Assembly: GCF_000499845.2 (NCBI RefSeq)
Contig: NC_023754.2
Coordinates: 24,214,611-24,278,610 of the forward strand
Length of the DNA: 64,000 nucleotides
Source of the DNA: Phaseolus vulgaris
Taxonomy: Eukaryota; Streptophyta; Magnoliopsida; Fabales; Fabaceae
Direction: 5' to 3'
Numbering within the stretch: position 1 is the stretch's first letter; each line of letters begins with the position of its first letter. The notes beneath the pieces are model-generated. The model saw only the letters and a list, made by a program, of their open reading frames with translations, was not told where the DNA came from and made no database searches. Made by a program: the position numbers and the translations under genes. Below, in pieces: positions 19,863 to 33,097 of this stretch.

Positions 19863-20975
19863 ATGGGGTGTTTTTCTTCAAAAGTCATAGCCAGGTCAAT
19901 TAGTTTCCATGAAGAGAGAAAGAAGAGATCACAGAGAACAACTAATGGTATTCCACTGTTGGAAGATCTAATCATCTCCTCAGGTGGCAGTGATCAGTAC
20001 CTTGCTCTTGTCTGTGCAGCTAACACAGTATCCAACAAACTGCACTCTGGGAGTCTTAGTTCTAACAAATCCTCAAAACTGGCCATTGAACCTGCCAGTT
20101 CTGAAACTAGCAAGAAGTTGAAGCCTGTATCATCAAGACTAGATCAAGTAGAAGGGAAGCAAATTGAGAGAGATAAAAAGAACAGGTCTAAAAGTTGGCA
20201 CCAGTTTCCAGAGCATATTGTGCAGTCTCTTGCTCAGGAGAATTCATCTGGTTTTGAGAGCTCTAAGGGTGCTGCTCGTAGTAAGAGTTTTCACACAGTG
20301 GAGGAATACGATGATATAGTTAATAAAATATGGTCAAGCAAGTGTCATACAGATGAACAAAGTGAGTACAATGATGAAGAAGATGCTGGTTCAGGAACTA
20401 GTACAACTCACCATACTGAGGAAAAGGATTGTGCAATAAAGAGGATGCAAGCACCAAGCTTAAACAAAAATCATTCATTGAAAGAAAGAAAAATAGTGAA
20501 GGAGAGCAACAACTTGAGTACAGCATCAGAAAGCAGCACAGTAGCTCCAAATTCAAGTCCTAATAGCCACATATCTAGTTCAGGTATTAAAAATGAGGAA
20601 GTGGTTACAAGTCATAGAAGAAGCATTGAGAAGGGAAATAAGAGAAAAGCTGTGGCAAAGAGGCTAGAATCACTTAGAATCCCTTCCGGTGTTGAATATC
20701 CAGCCATTGCTAGTCTCAGAGAATGGCTCCCTGCTGGTGGAATCTACTCTCCTGGATCCTATGTCACCCCAAAATTTGGTAGCTATTCTATAATGGACAT
20801 TAGTAATGAAAATGAGTCTAGTGAGAATTCTATATTTAGTCCAGAGTTGGTGTCTGCTTTTGAACAATGTATGCAAAAACTTGAAGCAGAGGAAGAGAAC
20901 ATCCTGAAACAAATTGTAGAGAATGTGGATGAAGAAAGTGAAGCAAGCAGCCCCAAGAAAGAACACCATGCATGA
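19863..20975 (+). CDS. uncharacterised plant protein with N-myristoylation/palmitoylation motif
   Basis: A single open frame of 370 residues. I do not recognise a named family. It begins MGCFSSK: Gly2 with a small residue at position 6 fits N-myristoylation, and Cys3 could be palmitoylated, so membrane attachment is likely (inference). The body is hydrophilic and Ser/Lys/Glu-rich, with no membrane segment or enzyme motif. Blocks that look conserved are ARSISFHEERKKRSQ near the N-terminus, AARSKSFHTVEEYDDIVNKIW in the middle (about 137-157), and a C-terminal stretch RKAVAKRLESLRIPSGVEYP, SLREWLPAGGIYSPGSYVTP (about 265-305). The last is the most ordered-looking part. An acidic helical tail follows (FEQCMQKLEAEEENILKQ). 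An ag acceptor 20 bp before the ATG shows the 5' UTR is spliced. It may be a scaffold or signalling adaptor, but no function can be assigned. Confidence 0.75.
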   Translation: MGCFSSKVIARSISFHEERKKRSQRTTNGIPLLEDLIISSGGSDQYLALVCAANTVSNKLHSGSLSSNKSSKLAIEPASSETSKKLKPVSSRLDQVEGKQIERDKKNRSKSWHQFPEHIVQSLAQENSSGFESSKGAARSKSFHTVEEYDDIVNKIWSSKCHTDEQSEYNDEEDAGSGTSTTHHTEEKDCAIKRMQAPSLNKNHSLKERKIVKESNNLSTASESSTVAPNSSPNSHISSSGIKNEEVVTSHRRSIEKGNKRKAVAKRLESLRIPSGVEYPAIASLREWLPAGGIYSPGSYVTPKFGSYSIMDISNENESSENSIFSPELVSAFEQCMQKLEAEEENILKQIVENVDEESEASSPKKEHHA

Positions 20976-23331
20976 AAGTTACACTCTCATACTTAAGGTG
21001 AATTTTGTTTATAAAGGATAAATCATAGACAATGTTGCCATTTCTACTACTCCTCAATATTGTTATCATCTTCAATGCCTGTGAATTTCCAGTTCACATT
21101 TTTTCATTCAAGATTATTTTGGGAACAGGTGCCAGTTTACACGGCAGTGAATGTAAATGTACCTTCATTTCACATATGCTACTTCCAATGCCTTGACCAC
21201 CTTTGTATATCATATCAGAGTTATAAAAAAATTGGACAAGTTTTCATTGCCAAACAAGTAACTTGAAGCTTTTGATTCCTATACAAGTGGATATTATGAG
21301 TTTCTCGCCTTCTACAATACAAAACAACTACATTTTCAAATTTTTATCTAGATGTTCTACAGTTATCTAATTTAGAAAAACTGAAGTGGTTGAGTGCTAA
21401 TGGGAGTGTACAACACAGACTGTTGAGTTTCTTAACTAGTCATGAGAATATATAAACCCTTTTCCTATGAAACTACACTTCTCTTAAATGGTGTGTCCGT
21501 ATCGAATACACGTATTGGATACTGACACTCATACAACACTTGTAGGATACGTATTAGTGAAGTGTCCAATTTAAAAAATTGTTTGATTTCTAACAATTTT
21601 AGCACGGGTCTAATATAATTTTAAAAAGAAAAAATATATTAATTTTCTTAAAACTCAAATTTATTGTATAAATTTTTATTATAATTATAAAAATAAGGAA
21701 CAAATCATTTTGAATCGGCCATAAAAAAACATCTTTCTACTAAAAAAACTGAAACGTACTTAATGCAGATAAATTTCTATTATCAATTTATATAATTCGT
21801 AATTATATAATATATAGATTTGTGTTCTATGTTTTACATTTTAGAGATTATACATATCTTCGTATTCATGTCTGTGTCGTATCAATGTCCGTATCACTGT
21901 TTATGCTACATAGTCTCATTCATTAGTTAAATCAATACAACTAATTTGTAGTAATTTTCTAATTTGAAATGTTCGCATAAATAATATAACCATGTTTATC
22001 TTTAGTCAATGTCATTTTTTTTTTCTTTTTGTAATATTCAATTTCACTAAAAAAATACTTGTGATATGTGACGGCATCAACATTGTCACACGGCACAGTG
22101 TCATGTTAAAAAAAATATTTAGGGGGCAACAGATGAAGCCACCAACATTTTTTTTATACAAAAACATAAAGGACAAAGAGTTTGAAAATCATAAATAAAA
22201 ATTATTACAAGAACTAAACAAAAACCATCATATTTGAACACCTAGATTTTTTTGCTAGGTATTTCATTTACTTAAACGTTAAAATAAGAATTTAAAGATA
22301 GAAGTAGATTTTTTTTTGTTCTTATTTAACTTAAAAGCCACTTTTAAAATAAAAATTATTTGGTAGACCTCTTTAAAACTTTAATTTTGTCTAAAATTAA
22401 TTAGTATCTTGTCCAAATACACATTAAAAAAAATAGTAAAGCTCTTTTATCATTTTAATTTACTATAAATAAATAAAAACGTTAGAATCATATTTCTAAA
22501 AATTTAATTTTTATAAATATCAAATTATTTTAGATTATTTACAAATTACACACACACATATATTAATCAAAGGAATTTACATTGATTACAAATTACAATA
22601 TTTAATTTAGTGTATAATGTTTAATACTATTTTTAAAGTTAAAAAAATACATTTATTAAAATAATAATAATAAAGTAATTCTGAGACTATGTTTAGGAAA
22701 AAATACAGAGAATTGCCCAATAAAAAAATCTTCCAGAAAGTAATATATAATAAGGATAAGCATCAAGATATAAAAATACGAAAAAACATAAAGTATGCCC
22801 TTAATAAAGTTACCAAAATTTGATCTTACTAATTTTTTCTAAAAATCTCATGCGTTTATATTTTCATAATAATAATAAAAGTCCTTAGAGAAAAGAGCAA
22901 AAATAAGGGAAGGTGAAGACTACCCTAGTCCATGTGATCAAACACAGATGAAGCCTCCAATGTTGGCTTCATATAGGGTAAGCATTCTTTGTTGCATTGT
23001 TGAATACATGCAAGGTATAATCACTGATTCATTCTCAGCAAGATCCAACCATGAAAAACCATGAAAAAGACAAACAACATGTGTATAGATCCTCTGTACA
23101 AACTTCCTCCAATTTATTACCATCCCAAGATTGAAAACAGACATCCCAAGTCAAATGTTATTTAGCATCAAACAACTGTAACATCCTCAACCCATGCTCT
23201 ACAATGTATGATGATGAGGCAATCCACCAGTTTTTCTTCTTTGGCTAAGATGGTAGCACCAAACTCAAATTCCTAAACACTACACAACACAACATACACT
23301 GTAGGTACTTACAAGGTGTAAGGTTACAAAT
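20976..23331. other. intergenic, AT-rich; convergent 3' ends
   Basis: Separates the 3' ends of the MGCFSS gene (+) and the WD40 gene (-). 22180-22880 is strongly AT-rich. No supported gene. The 3' UTR of the WD40 gene probably covers roughly 23000-23331. Confidence 0.5.
21489..21900. repeat. dispersed-repeat candidate with tgtccgtatc motifs
   Basis: Starts gtgtgtccgtatcgaatacac and ends with a gtgtcgtatcaatgtccgta block about 400 bp later; AT-rich between. Repetition of g(t/a)cacgtat/tgtccgtatc words is typical of non-autonomous plant repeats, but no clear terminal inverted repeats were found. Confidence 0.3.
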
Positions 23332-26300
23332 TTACAAGCAGTCCAGATACATGTAGTTTCTTCGTCGATTCAGCTGTAGAAGGCTTCCATAGGTGCGGTC
23401 CCAAACACCAATAAAAAGTGATTCTGTGTCAGGGCTAAAGGATACACCAGAGATCTCCCCAAAAAAATCAATCTCCTGCTCCTTTTCAAACCCATGCTTT
23501 GCGTCGTAAACATGCACGAAGTCGGCTGGCTCTGCCGTCGCCATGAACTGACCATCGGACGTGAAACGTATTGAACGAATAGCTCCAAGGTTGCCCTTAA
23601 GAACAGCAACAGATTTTGACAAGTTCCGAACATCCCAAACACGACATGTTTTGTCTTGGTTCCCGGTAGCAAATATTTGCCCATTAGGATGCCATGCGGA
23701 TGCAAATGAGAAATCTAAGTGTCCATGCAAAGGTGTGATAGTCTACAAAGACAACCAAAACTAAAATTAGATATCCACAACTTTTCACACTTGCATATAT
23801 AACAGACTAACAGAAGATGCCAACCTTTCCTGTTTGAGAATCCACCAGTAGTGCTTCTGGGTTGTCTCCAACAATTGCAAGTAGTTTCCCATCAGGGCTT
23901 AATGAAGTATGCTGCAGACCGAAAGAAAGCACGTTCGTATTACCATTTATTCCATTTACCAATAGACATTAAATCATATTTTCGAACACTATCAGCAGGC
24001 ATCCACAATGCACATCAAACTAGAAAATTAAGAGGATATAAATAGAAACTGAGAGGGACTAGAATTATACTGAAATTAAGATATATGTTCAACCGGAAAC
24101 TCTCGTTTACTAAAGAAGAAATTCAACGGGTAACATAGAAAGTGGGCAGAACAGATAACAAGCTGGATCCTCAGACTCTTCACTCCCAGGCCAGAGCCAC
24201 TAAGCCACCTAGCAATTTCTCCTCCTACTTTACTTCATCATTGCGTAATTTTCCTCTCCAATCACTTGCTGCCACATTTACATTTGTTACTCTCCTTCGA
24301 CCATTTCATTCTTAATCCATAACACATATATGTCTCTTCTTCATTCCACCTTCACTGGTCCATTTCCTTTTTGCTTCTTTCTTAGATACATGTGCAGAAG
24401 GCCCATAGACTCAATTATTATCAATTCTCACTCCCTTTTAAACTTTAACCATAAGAATCTACCCATAATGATATCATACAATTTTGTATTTGTAATTGTA
24501 AGGAGTTTCTAAGATAGATGTAAAGCTGAAAAATTAAAATAAGTGCTGTCTTAAAATTGATACCAAATGAGAGTTTCTTCTTACTTTAGTGCATGGATAT
24601 TTTTTAGGCTGCTCATCCAGAAATTAATATTTCTTAAGTTTTAACACCAAGTTCAAGACATACAGACACCCAATTCAGCCCCAATTGACCAGAAAAGGGT
24701 ATTCAACATTCAAGTTCACAGAATAAATTTATTTTGCAAGCAAGCTGTACAAATTAAGGCCAAAAGATGGTCAAAATGGTACTAAAATGGTCCTTTATAA
24801 AGCATAACTCTGTTTTTCCCCTTCTATCCCCTTCTCATTACTTGTATCCTAAAGAAGCACAAAGCCAAAGTCACGCCAATTTTAACAACAACCACACCTT
24901 TTTAATTCCACAAAGTCATGCCAATTCTCAATTGGTAAAAAATCCTAGCATAAAGCAATAACTATGCATCAAAATAACAATAACAACAATGTCATTATTC
25001 ATATCTATAATTTAAAACATGGAAAATCAAGTGGAAGTACTTACATTTACTGGCCAAGGAAAGGAGAAATGCTTTGAAAGCTGAAACCTCTCCATATCAA
25101 AGTCTCTAACTCCAGAGTCATTGTTTGAAGCCATGAAATGAACAGCTCCACTGATAGATTAATCAATCGTTAGTAAGAATCCCTATTTGAGAGCTGTGTA
25201 CAGTTATTTCTAACACCATATCAACAATTCAAGACCTGGAAAAAAATCAAGGAAAACAAGAAAGCAAAGAAGAAAGACCTTGGATGGTCATAAATCTCCA
25301 CAGCATTTGTGATTGCATTGTCCTCATACGTAGTTCGAGTACAAAAACTAACTCCAGGCCGGTCTAAGTACTGCAGGACATTGAGATCAAGGAAAAAAAA
25401 ATTAAAAAAATTGAGGATGGCTTCATATTATTCCCATTTTATTAAGCAGTTTCAATTAATCATACAAAAAAAATAAAATCAAGCCTATCTCAAAAAACAG
25501 GGTTAACATCTATACTGTATAATAAGTGAGTGTATTAAAACCAATATACTAATTTGACCAAAAGCCAAAAAATTAAAAAAAAAAGTGTGCATGATATTTT
25601 CTGGGGCAACATCACATAGAGAGGAAGAAGAGTAGAAGGTTTAGTACAGATGAATAATTATTTGTGTTAAAATACTAATCATTCATAAGTATAAAAAGTA
25701 CCTTGCAAATAAGTTCTCCTTGAAAACCTCCAGCAATCAACAAGTTATCCCGTACTGACAGTGTACTAATTTGTGTCTGAGTAAAACCTTCCAAGAGGCT
25801 TCCAGGATGTTTCTATTAACAAAAAAACATTTGAAAAATCAGATGCTTTGTTTCCAAGTAAAGTTTTGAATAGAATAAAATAACTGAAAAATTATTACCT
25901 CACAGGGAGCTACATGGCCTGATACATTCAAAACTTCAGATCTCTTAGAACTTAATGAAGACCAGTGAATAATTGAGTAATTTGAAACAAGATATACATC
26001 ATGTTTTGATGTTGACCAAACTAAATTCCTCAACTGCAAATGAAAAAATTAGAGTTTCACATAATAGTATTGCCAACAACTGCTTAATATAAAGTTCCAC
26101 AAGAAAATAGAAAAACAAAAACATATATCCGATGTAGCAAAACACTGTCAGTTATGACAAAGGTGTACAGTGAGGTACAACAAGTCATTCCAGAAGAAAC
26201 AAGATGACAAAATGGAGTGTAGACTACACAAATCTTATTACATCCTCACATGAATAGAAGTAAAGAATTACAAAATTAACATACTTGGAAATGAAGTATT

Positions 26301-26981
26301 GTTGACTTCACAGATCTAGTGTTTTGCCAGAAATCATAATAATTTCCCCCTTTATCTGTTGCTTTGCATTCCTATAGATGTGGAGAAAAAAGTACAGGGT
26401 CAAACGACATTTTCAAAAATGAAAAAAACTACACAGAAACCTCCAAACTAACATATTTACCTTCTCTGACAATTCCCCAGATTGTGGTATATTTTCATAA
26501 TTCTTGTACTGCTCTAGTCTGGTTTGTCTATATTTCTCACGACTAATGGTCAACCTATCCCAAGGTATACCTTGGATATCCTTCCCCCTCCTAGCTTCTG
26601 CAGCAGTGGTATCTGTTATTCGGTCTTCCTGCATCAGGGAACCAAAAAGAGAGACGTGCAAGAAAATGAAAATATTATGTCAACGACCACATTCTATTAA
26701 GTTGTTGAATAAAACCAAAAGGCAGCAAATACATATGCAATAATACAGAGAAATATGTGTGCACACACACATAACATTGAATAGGGCTCAAAAGTTAGAA
26801 TGAGCAAACAAGGTTTTGCTTATGAATCGAAACAAACCAAAGGGTCATATTCATAGTCGTCATCATCATCTGAATCTGATTCACCAAATGCTATGCCGCG
26901 AAAATACATATCATCTTCTACCTCTGCCATTTCATTATCATCTGCCGCATAGTCCATTTCATCACCATGGTATTCAGACAT
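23332..26981 (-). CDS. WD40-repeat protein (SPAC2A9.03-like, Arabidopsis At3g13340/At1g55680 family)
   Basis: Nine coding exons on the minus strand, all phases consistent, give 446 residues: 26838-26981, 26461-26628, 26285-26371, 25899-26033, 25702-25812, 25279-25370, 25045-25150, 23825-23911 and 23332-23742. The N-terminus is acidic (MSEYHGDEMDYAADD, then a DSDDDDD run). Next comes the family-specific segment ARRGKDIQGIPWDRL, REKYRQTRLEQYKNYENIP. The rest forms WD-type blades, for example LRNLVWSTSKHDVYLVSNYS, HLDFSFASAWHPNGQ...TGNQDKTCRVWDVRN, and GAIRSIRFTSDGQFMATAE. The C-terminus is EISGVSFSPDTESLFIGVWD, RRRNYMYLDCL. WD40 propellers are protein-interaction platforms; the role of this subfamily is not established to my knowledge. 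A spliced 5' UTR is suggested by an acceptor just above 27017. Confidence 0.88.
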
Positions 26982-27017
26982 GTTTCTTGATGCCCTTCGG
27001 ATTTTGACAACCGATAC

Positions 27018-28652
27018 CTGGCATTGAGATAGGGTACTAAGATGAGTTCAAAATCATCAAACTCCATGACCTAAGCACCGCAGATACTAAGCTTAATTTT
27101 TTAAAGAATACAATTGGTTCATAAACCACTTATTGGTTCAATTTTACAGAGCAAAGAAAACTACTTACAGCCATTTAGCAGCAACAAGAACTTCATAAAA
27201 ACCCTAAACCCAAATACTTTATTTTTTAAAATCCCATCTCATCTCATTTAGATTCCAAACCTAAACTGACAAGCTAAGTGAAAACAGGCAAAGCTTAAGA
27301 GCAACATAAACTAATTTGGGCAAATTTCAATTACCCCACGACGAAAGTAGACACATCTACATACATAGCTGGATTTTTTTCTACTAGATTCAGAAATTAA
27401 AAGAATGGTTTCACATGGTCCAAGATAACAATATTCGAAAACCATAAACAACAAATTAAACGTAGCTAACCGGAGACGAACTAGCAGCAAATATATACAA
27501 AAAAAAAAAAAAAATTAACAGAGAAAAAGGATAATTGAATTAAGAAAATGAAAAGGGGTGAAACAATTGCAATTCATAGCAGGAATGGTGAAAAGGGGGG
27601 GCTTGAAAGGTTGAAAAAATCGAACCTTTTCAATCTAATTTTCTGGGTTCGTGAATCGAAGGGAAAAACAGGTCCTTGTAGTTGTGAAGTTGTTGGATCT
27701 TAGTGATAAGGACCCGAATCGGATCTGGGCATAGAAATGAAGCAGCTTTGCAGAATATATAGATTATAATAACGGCACCTTTGAGTCTGTGATTGATAAA
27801 ATCAGACACAGATTACTCTGTAGATTTTCTTTTCTTTTTTTTTCTTATATATTTTAAAAATAAAATAATGCTACTGTCTCCAATATCACTATGGACATCA
27901 CAACCGAGTTACCCAGGATTTCACTCTCTTATCAATTTTTAGTTAGGTTTCAAATTTTAATTTTTTATTTATTTACTTTTATCTAATAATTATAAATATC
28001 ATTTTAGCATAGTGATGATTAGGATTCCAAGTGTTTAAATCTTATTTATATTATGTTAGATTATATTATTTGCATCATAACATGTTAGACGATAAATCTT
28101 TAAATTATTTACATTATTTTAATCTCATTTTTTCTTAGTTTTATATTAAAGCTATAGTATAAAAAATAATTTTTTTTAAACTAATAACCAAGAAAATATT
28201 TTGGTTTAGTGGTGCTATTATGTTTAACAAAGGATTTGGTTCAAATAATGTAAGCATTTAATTGGGTAATTCCTACTAAATAATAACTCAGTTAATTTCT
28301 TTGAACAAAAAGAGTAAGAGATCCTTTGCTCATGTGCTCAATACTTTTTTTCCTCTCTTGTGCCTTTTATATCTCATTTTGTAAAATATTCCCAAAATGC
28401 TCATTTTTATGTTATTTTCAATAAAATCCAAACATAATTCCTAATATATATATACAAAAATGTAGAAAACATATGTTTTTATTATATAAAAATAAAAATA
28501 TTAAATAAATTTAAATAGTGTCTCTGAAAAATGTGAAAGTGATTTTGGTAAGAGGGTGGAATCATAGATGTGTGTATTTGAGAAAGTTAAGGAAAGAGGA
28601 AAGGGTAAAATCCTGAAAGTGTAAGCATTCATCAGAGAGAGAGAGAGAGAGC
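27018..28652. promoter_or_regulatory. divergent promoter region, WD40 gene (-) and SixA-like gene (+)
   Basis: The region lies between two divergently transcribed genes. The WD40 side contains its leader intron (from 27018 to somewhere near 27650) and probable first exon up to about 27760. The stretch 27840-28500 is AT-rich. A (GA)n run at 28633-28650 directly precedes the SixA-like start codon and lies in its 5' UTR. No exact transcription start can be assigned. Confidence 0.45.
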
Positions 28653-31600
28653 ATGAATGTGGGTTTGTGTGAGATGCATTCTGTAATCTGCAGCACCGCC
28701 GTCGCACCTAGCCTTTCCGGTCGCCGGAGCAAAGTTCGAAACCCTAATCAATTACGCGCCAAATCGTCTCTGCTCATTAAAAAACAGGACACCCTTCTGG
28801 CAGAACCCTTCTCCGACTCCGTCTCCGTCTCGCGCCGCCTCATTCTCCTCCGCCATGCTAAGAGTTCCTGGGCAAACCGCTCTCTCCGCGGTAACCAATC
28901 TCCTTCCCTAGTTTCAGTTTTAAACTCTCAATCTTTGCGCAATTACTTAGTGAGAACATAGCCTTCTAACAAATTGGAATGGAAACAGAGCTAAAGTGGT
29001 ACTGCTTCCAAGTAGAACAACTGGTGGGATTCTGCTTGGTGCAATTCCGTGGTCAAAGTCTCGAACTTCATTACCTTACCCGTGTGAATAATGTTTGTGT
29101 TTTCGGACATGCATGCTCCCAGAACATCTTTTTAAGAAGAAAGAAAAAAGTGGCTTAAATACTGTTTTGGGTCCATGCAAATATACCAATTTTTTTTTTT
29201 TTTGGTTTATGATCCTTTGTATGTTTTTGGTTCCTACTGTACGTTTCTCTTTCAAACTCGGTGTAATGTTTTCACAATGCCACACCGGTATTCTTATAAG
29301 GTGGGATTGCCACAACACCTGGTGGAGTGATTTAAGCGATTTTGTGAGAGAAGGATAAAAACAAAGGTTTTAATACGGATTAAACAAGAAATATAAGGAA
29401 CTTAAAAGCAAAATGTGAAATATTTGCAGGTGAAAAAGAATATTTAAACCTTTATTTTAAGAATTTGAAAGGAAGATAAATGAAAAAAAAAGTTTTTTAT
29501 TTCAGACCATGACCGGCCGCTGAGCAAATCTGGGAAAGAGGATGCTGTGAGAGTTTCCCGCAAGCTCCAAGAGTTGGGTTGGATTCCTGAACTTATCTTG
29601 TCTAGGTTAGCAATTTCGTGGCTCTTACTTGTGTTGTGGCATTTCAATTGAGGGTCGTTGGGATGAATCTGCTTTTTGAGTTGTGTATTGATTTCTCGTG
29701 TTGCAGTGATGCAGCGCGGACTAAGGAGACACTTAAGATAATGCAAGAGCAAGTGCAGGAGCTTGTGGAGGCTGAGGTTCATTTTGTTTCTAGTTTCTAT
29801 TCAATTGCAGCTATGGATGGGCAAACTGCAGAGCACCTTCAAAAGATTATTTGTAGATATTCAAAGGATGAGATACTTACAGTCATGTGAGTATCTACAA
29901 ACTCCAGACCTTTTGGGTGGTTTCTAAATTTTGTTGTCTTGGTATTTGAAGGTGGAGGTTGATGAATGAAACTACATTAGAAATGTCGGTTTTATTTTTT
30001 TCACAAGCACAACCTATGGATTGTAGTTATTATCAATACTTTATTTGCTGCCATATTTGTATATTGAATTTGCTATACTCGAGAAATCACACGTGCATTT
30101 CAAATACAGAAAGTCAGCAGAGTCACATTTCACATTTTCCTTTTTCATAACCATATATTAATTTCCTTAAACTACTTGAGTAGTGTCTTTGGACTTCTTC
30201 CACAATGAGGATTGAGATGCATATGACTCATCTGTTCGTTGAATTTGGCTGGTAATTACCCTGTGTGTAGGTTGTTGTTATCTCAATCATGTAATGTAAA
30301 ACCTATAAATAAACAATATTGTTCATTTTCAAGGATTCTCTCAGGGGCCTTCATTTATTTTTGGATGATATGTTTTAATTTTATTTTTAAGAAACAAAGT
30401 TTGATACTTACAAACTAAGATTGATAAGTTTTGATGGGTATTTGATCATTGAGTGGTATACAGGTGCATGGGACATAATAGGGGGTGGGAAGAAGCAGCA
30501 TCAATGTTTTCCGGGGCCTCCGTGGAATTAAAGACATGCAACGCTGCACTGCTTGAGACTGCTGGAAAATCTTGGGACGAGGTTTGATTTCATAACCTTG
30601 CACAAGACTGCATATGGTGTATTTCCTTTCAAGGCTTTACCGTTTCCCATCAAATATTAGGTGCTATCTTTCATTGTTTACCCTTTTTTATACTTTTATG
30701 AAAATAAGTTATTCTACTAAAATATTTTATGGTCTTGTCTTTTGCAAACTATTATGTGCTCTGATTAACTTCTAATTGTTGGAGTTTAGAATCAATATCT
30801 ATGAGGCTATAAATTAAATTTAGTGTTAGACCATTCTCTGTACAAGTAATTAAAGTGATTATGTACATGCATGGCTAAGATTTCATATGTTTCAGCCATT
30901 GGAAGTTTGACAAATACAATCGTTTGTTTCTACGTGGCCAAATATTGGCCATGCATGTATAAATACCTTGCTGTTATAACTACTTATTTTCATTCCAAAA
31001 CAGTGAGAGATTATAATGAGAGAACTACTTTAGTAAGAGAAAAATATTAATTTAAATGTTGAGTGTTTGTAAACACTATTTTTATGTTTCCTTTTTCAAG
31101 TAGTTGAACTCCATTATAAATTGTGTTATTATTCAGCATTTATCATATTTCTCACAAATCAGATTATAGGGAATGTGCATAATTTCTCAACAATTGGTAA
31201 AGAGTCATTACTAGGACCCATAATATTTTATGTGGACATACCCCAAATTCCATGGATCTGAAGTTGTGGTTTCCCATTAAATGAAGAAATGATACTCTAT
31301 TTATGCTTCTTTGGATTAGATTTTGTGTATATTATAGATGTAGTAGAACTATTCATGATCTTCACCTAACTACTTAAGCTTTTATGGAATTCTCTTCCCA
31401 GTGTCTACCTATCACTTGATGATTAATCACGTGTAAAACATGGTTAACTTTGTTTCCCAGGTGATTTAAGAGTAAAAGAATTTGATTGTATGTAATTATT
31501 GATCAATACTTATGACAGTAACGGGTAAGCATGTCTCACAAATGGTTAATAGTGTCATGAAGTTATTTAATGGAGATTAACTTTGCTTCAGAAGCGGTTG

Positions 31601-33097
31601 AGTAAATGAATGTATTGTATGTATACAATTATCAATCTTTTCTAGTGGTACTAATGGTTAAATATGCTACACAAATGGTTAATAATAGTGTCTTGAAATT
31701 ATTGAAATATCTAATGTAGTTAACTTTGTCTCGCAAGTGGTTAAAACTTAATGAATGTGATTGTATACAATTATTAATTTATACTTCTGGCACTAATGGG
31801 ATATACCTTACAAAGGTTTGATAATGTCATGAAGTTATTAAAATGTCTAATGGTGGTACTGTGCCTTAAAAATGATTAATTGTGTCGGATGGATGTTTTA
31901 AGTGGGACTTTTTTTTTCCTTAGTAGAGTTATTCCTTGACAGTCTCAAGTTGCTTTTACCTGGATGCAATGTTGCTGTTCATTGGAAGTGTATAGCTTTT
32001 CTCATGTATGATTGAGCGTCCTTTGTAGTTCAAAATATTTGTTGAGTGTTTTGTGGAGGAAATATCTATAATTTCACTTATGGGAAATGTTTATTTTTCT
32101 TTTGATAGCTTATAATTAATTTCTGGGGGTTAAGTGACTCTTGTTGATTAGAGGTTTGGGAAATCGGTAATAAAATTATATTTGTGACATGAATGCTGAA
32201 TGGCTTGTTTGTTTTTTAGTTCAAGCAACCTAAACCCTGATGAACTCAAAGCTTGTCTTGGTTGGTTGAGTTCAAGTGGGGTTCGAACTGTTTCAAGTGA
32301 AAAACAAAATATGCCAATAAAAATTTGGAATTCCCTTTTAACATCAAACTTTGTTGTATAGCTGTTAGTTTTAGATTTCCAGTAACTGCGGGCATAGTGG
32401 AGAGTCTTTTCCTTGTGGTCATCATCACTCCCTGAAAATTACTCCTTCTCCTAAATCTTATAAAACTGTGACTCATAATGTGTTGAGGTAACTGTAACCC
32501 AAGATATTTTAGTTATTCCTTCCTTGAATTTCCGCAAAGTTGTTTCTTAAAACTAGTTGCTATTATCCCTGACACTTGCCCCAAAAAAGAAAAGCTATTT
32601 ATAGGATTTTACTTTGGAAACAGGCGAATCGTGTCCATTCACCACACTGCTCACTTTCTAAATTTTGAAGTCTATGCTAGAAAGTGTCAATAATTTTAAA
32701 CTCGAAATCCTTGGTATACTTGGATTTGCCTTGTACATGATTATCCACAAAACTTTAGTTTCTAATGCCAGGGTAGTGGCAAGGGGTATAAGTTTGAAAT
32801 TTTGTACCATTATTGTAACCCTTCCCGCACCCAGAAAGTGCTCCAGAGTGGGATAGAAAACACTTTGATAGGAGTGGTTTGACCTTTCAGTTTATTTGAA
32901 CAGGCATATAAAGAGGGGAAAAAAAACTTTATTACTTACATATTTTCATTCAGTATTATATTAGCTTCCAAAAGATAAAAAGTATGCAGTTTTGAAGTGA
33001 CAAAAAGACGTGTATCTAACTTAGTATCTTACAGGCATTTGCCACCGCAGGATTTGGTGGATGGAAGCTTCAGGGTATAGTAAAGCCAAGTAGCTAG
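28653..33097 (+). CDS. SixA-like histidine phosphatase (phosphoglycerate-mutase superfamily), probably plastid-targeted
   Basis: Five exons in consistent phase give 232 residues: 28653-28890, 29506-29605, 29707-29886, 30464-30581 and 33035-33097. The histidine-phosphatase core begins RRLILLRHAKSSW; its His is the residue phosphorylated in this superfamily. Next comes DHDRPLSKSGKEDAVRVS, then ELILSSDAARTKETLK, and then the second catalytic His region MCMGHNRGWEEAASMFSG. The end is short (FGGWKLQGIVKPSS), as in the compact SixA branch rather than large phosphoglycerate mutases. About 55 residues before the core are Ser/Arg-rich and poor in acidic residues, fitting a chloroplast transit peptide. 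This resembles the Arabidopsis protein At3g52155 (recalled). Bacterial SixA removes phosphate from phosphohistidine; the plant substrate is unknown. The last intron is 2.45 kb and carries tandem repeats. Confidence 0.87.
31443..31870. repeat. degenerate tandem repeat, about 135-140 bp unit, three copies
   Basis: In intron 4 of the SixA-like gene, units start with g(t/a)ttaactttg(t/c) at about 31443, 31576 and 31718. Each contains, in order, a gtggttaa or aagcggttga block, gattgtat...acaattatt, a t(a/c)ttctggca- or tatgacag-type block with actaatgg, an acaaatggttaataatgtc block and gaagttatt(a/t)aa. Copies are clearly diverged. Confidence 0.65.
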
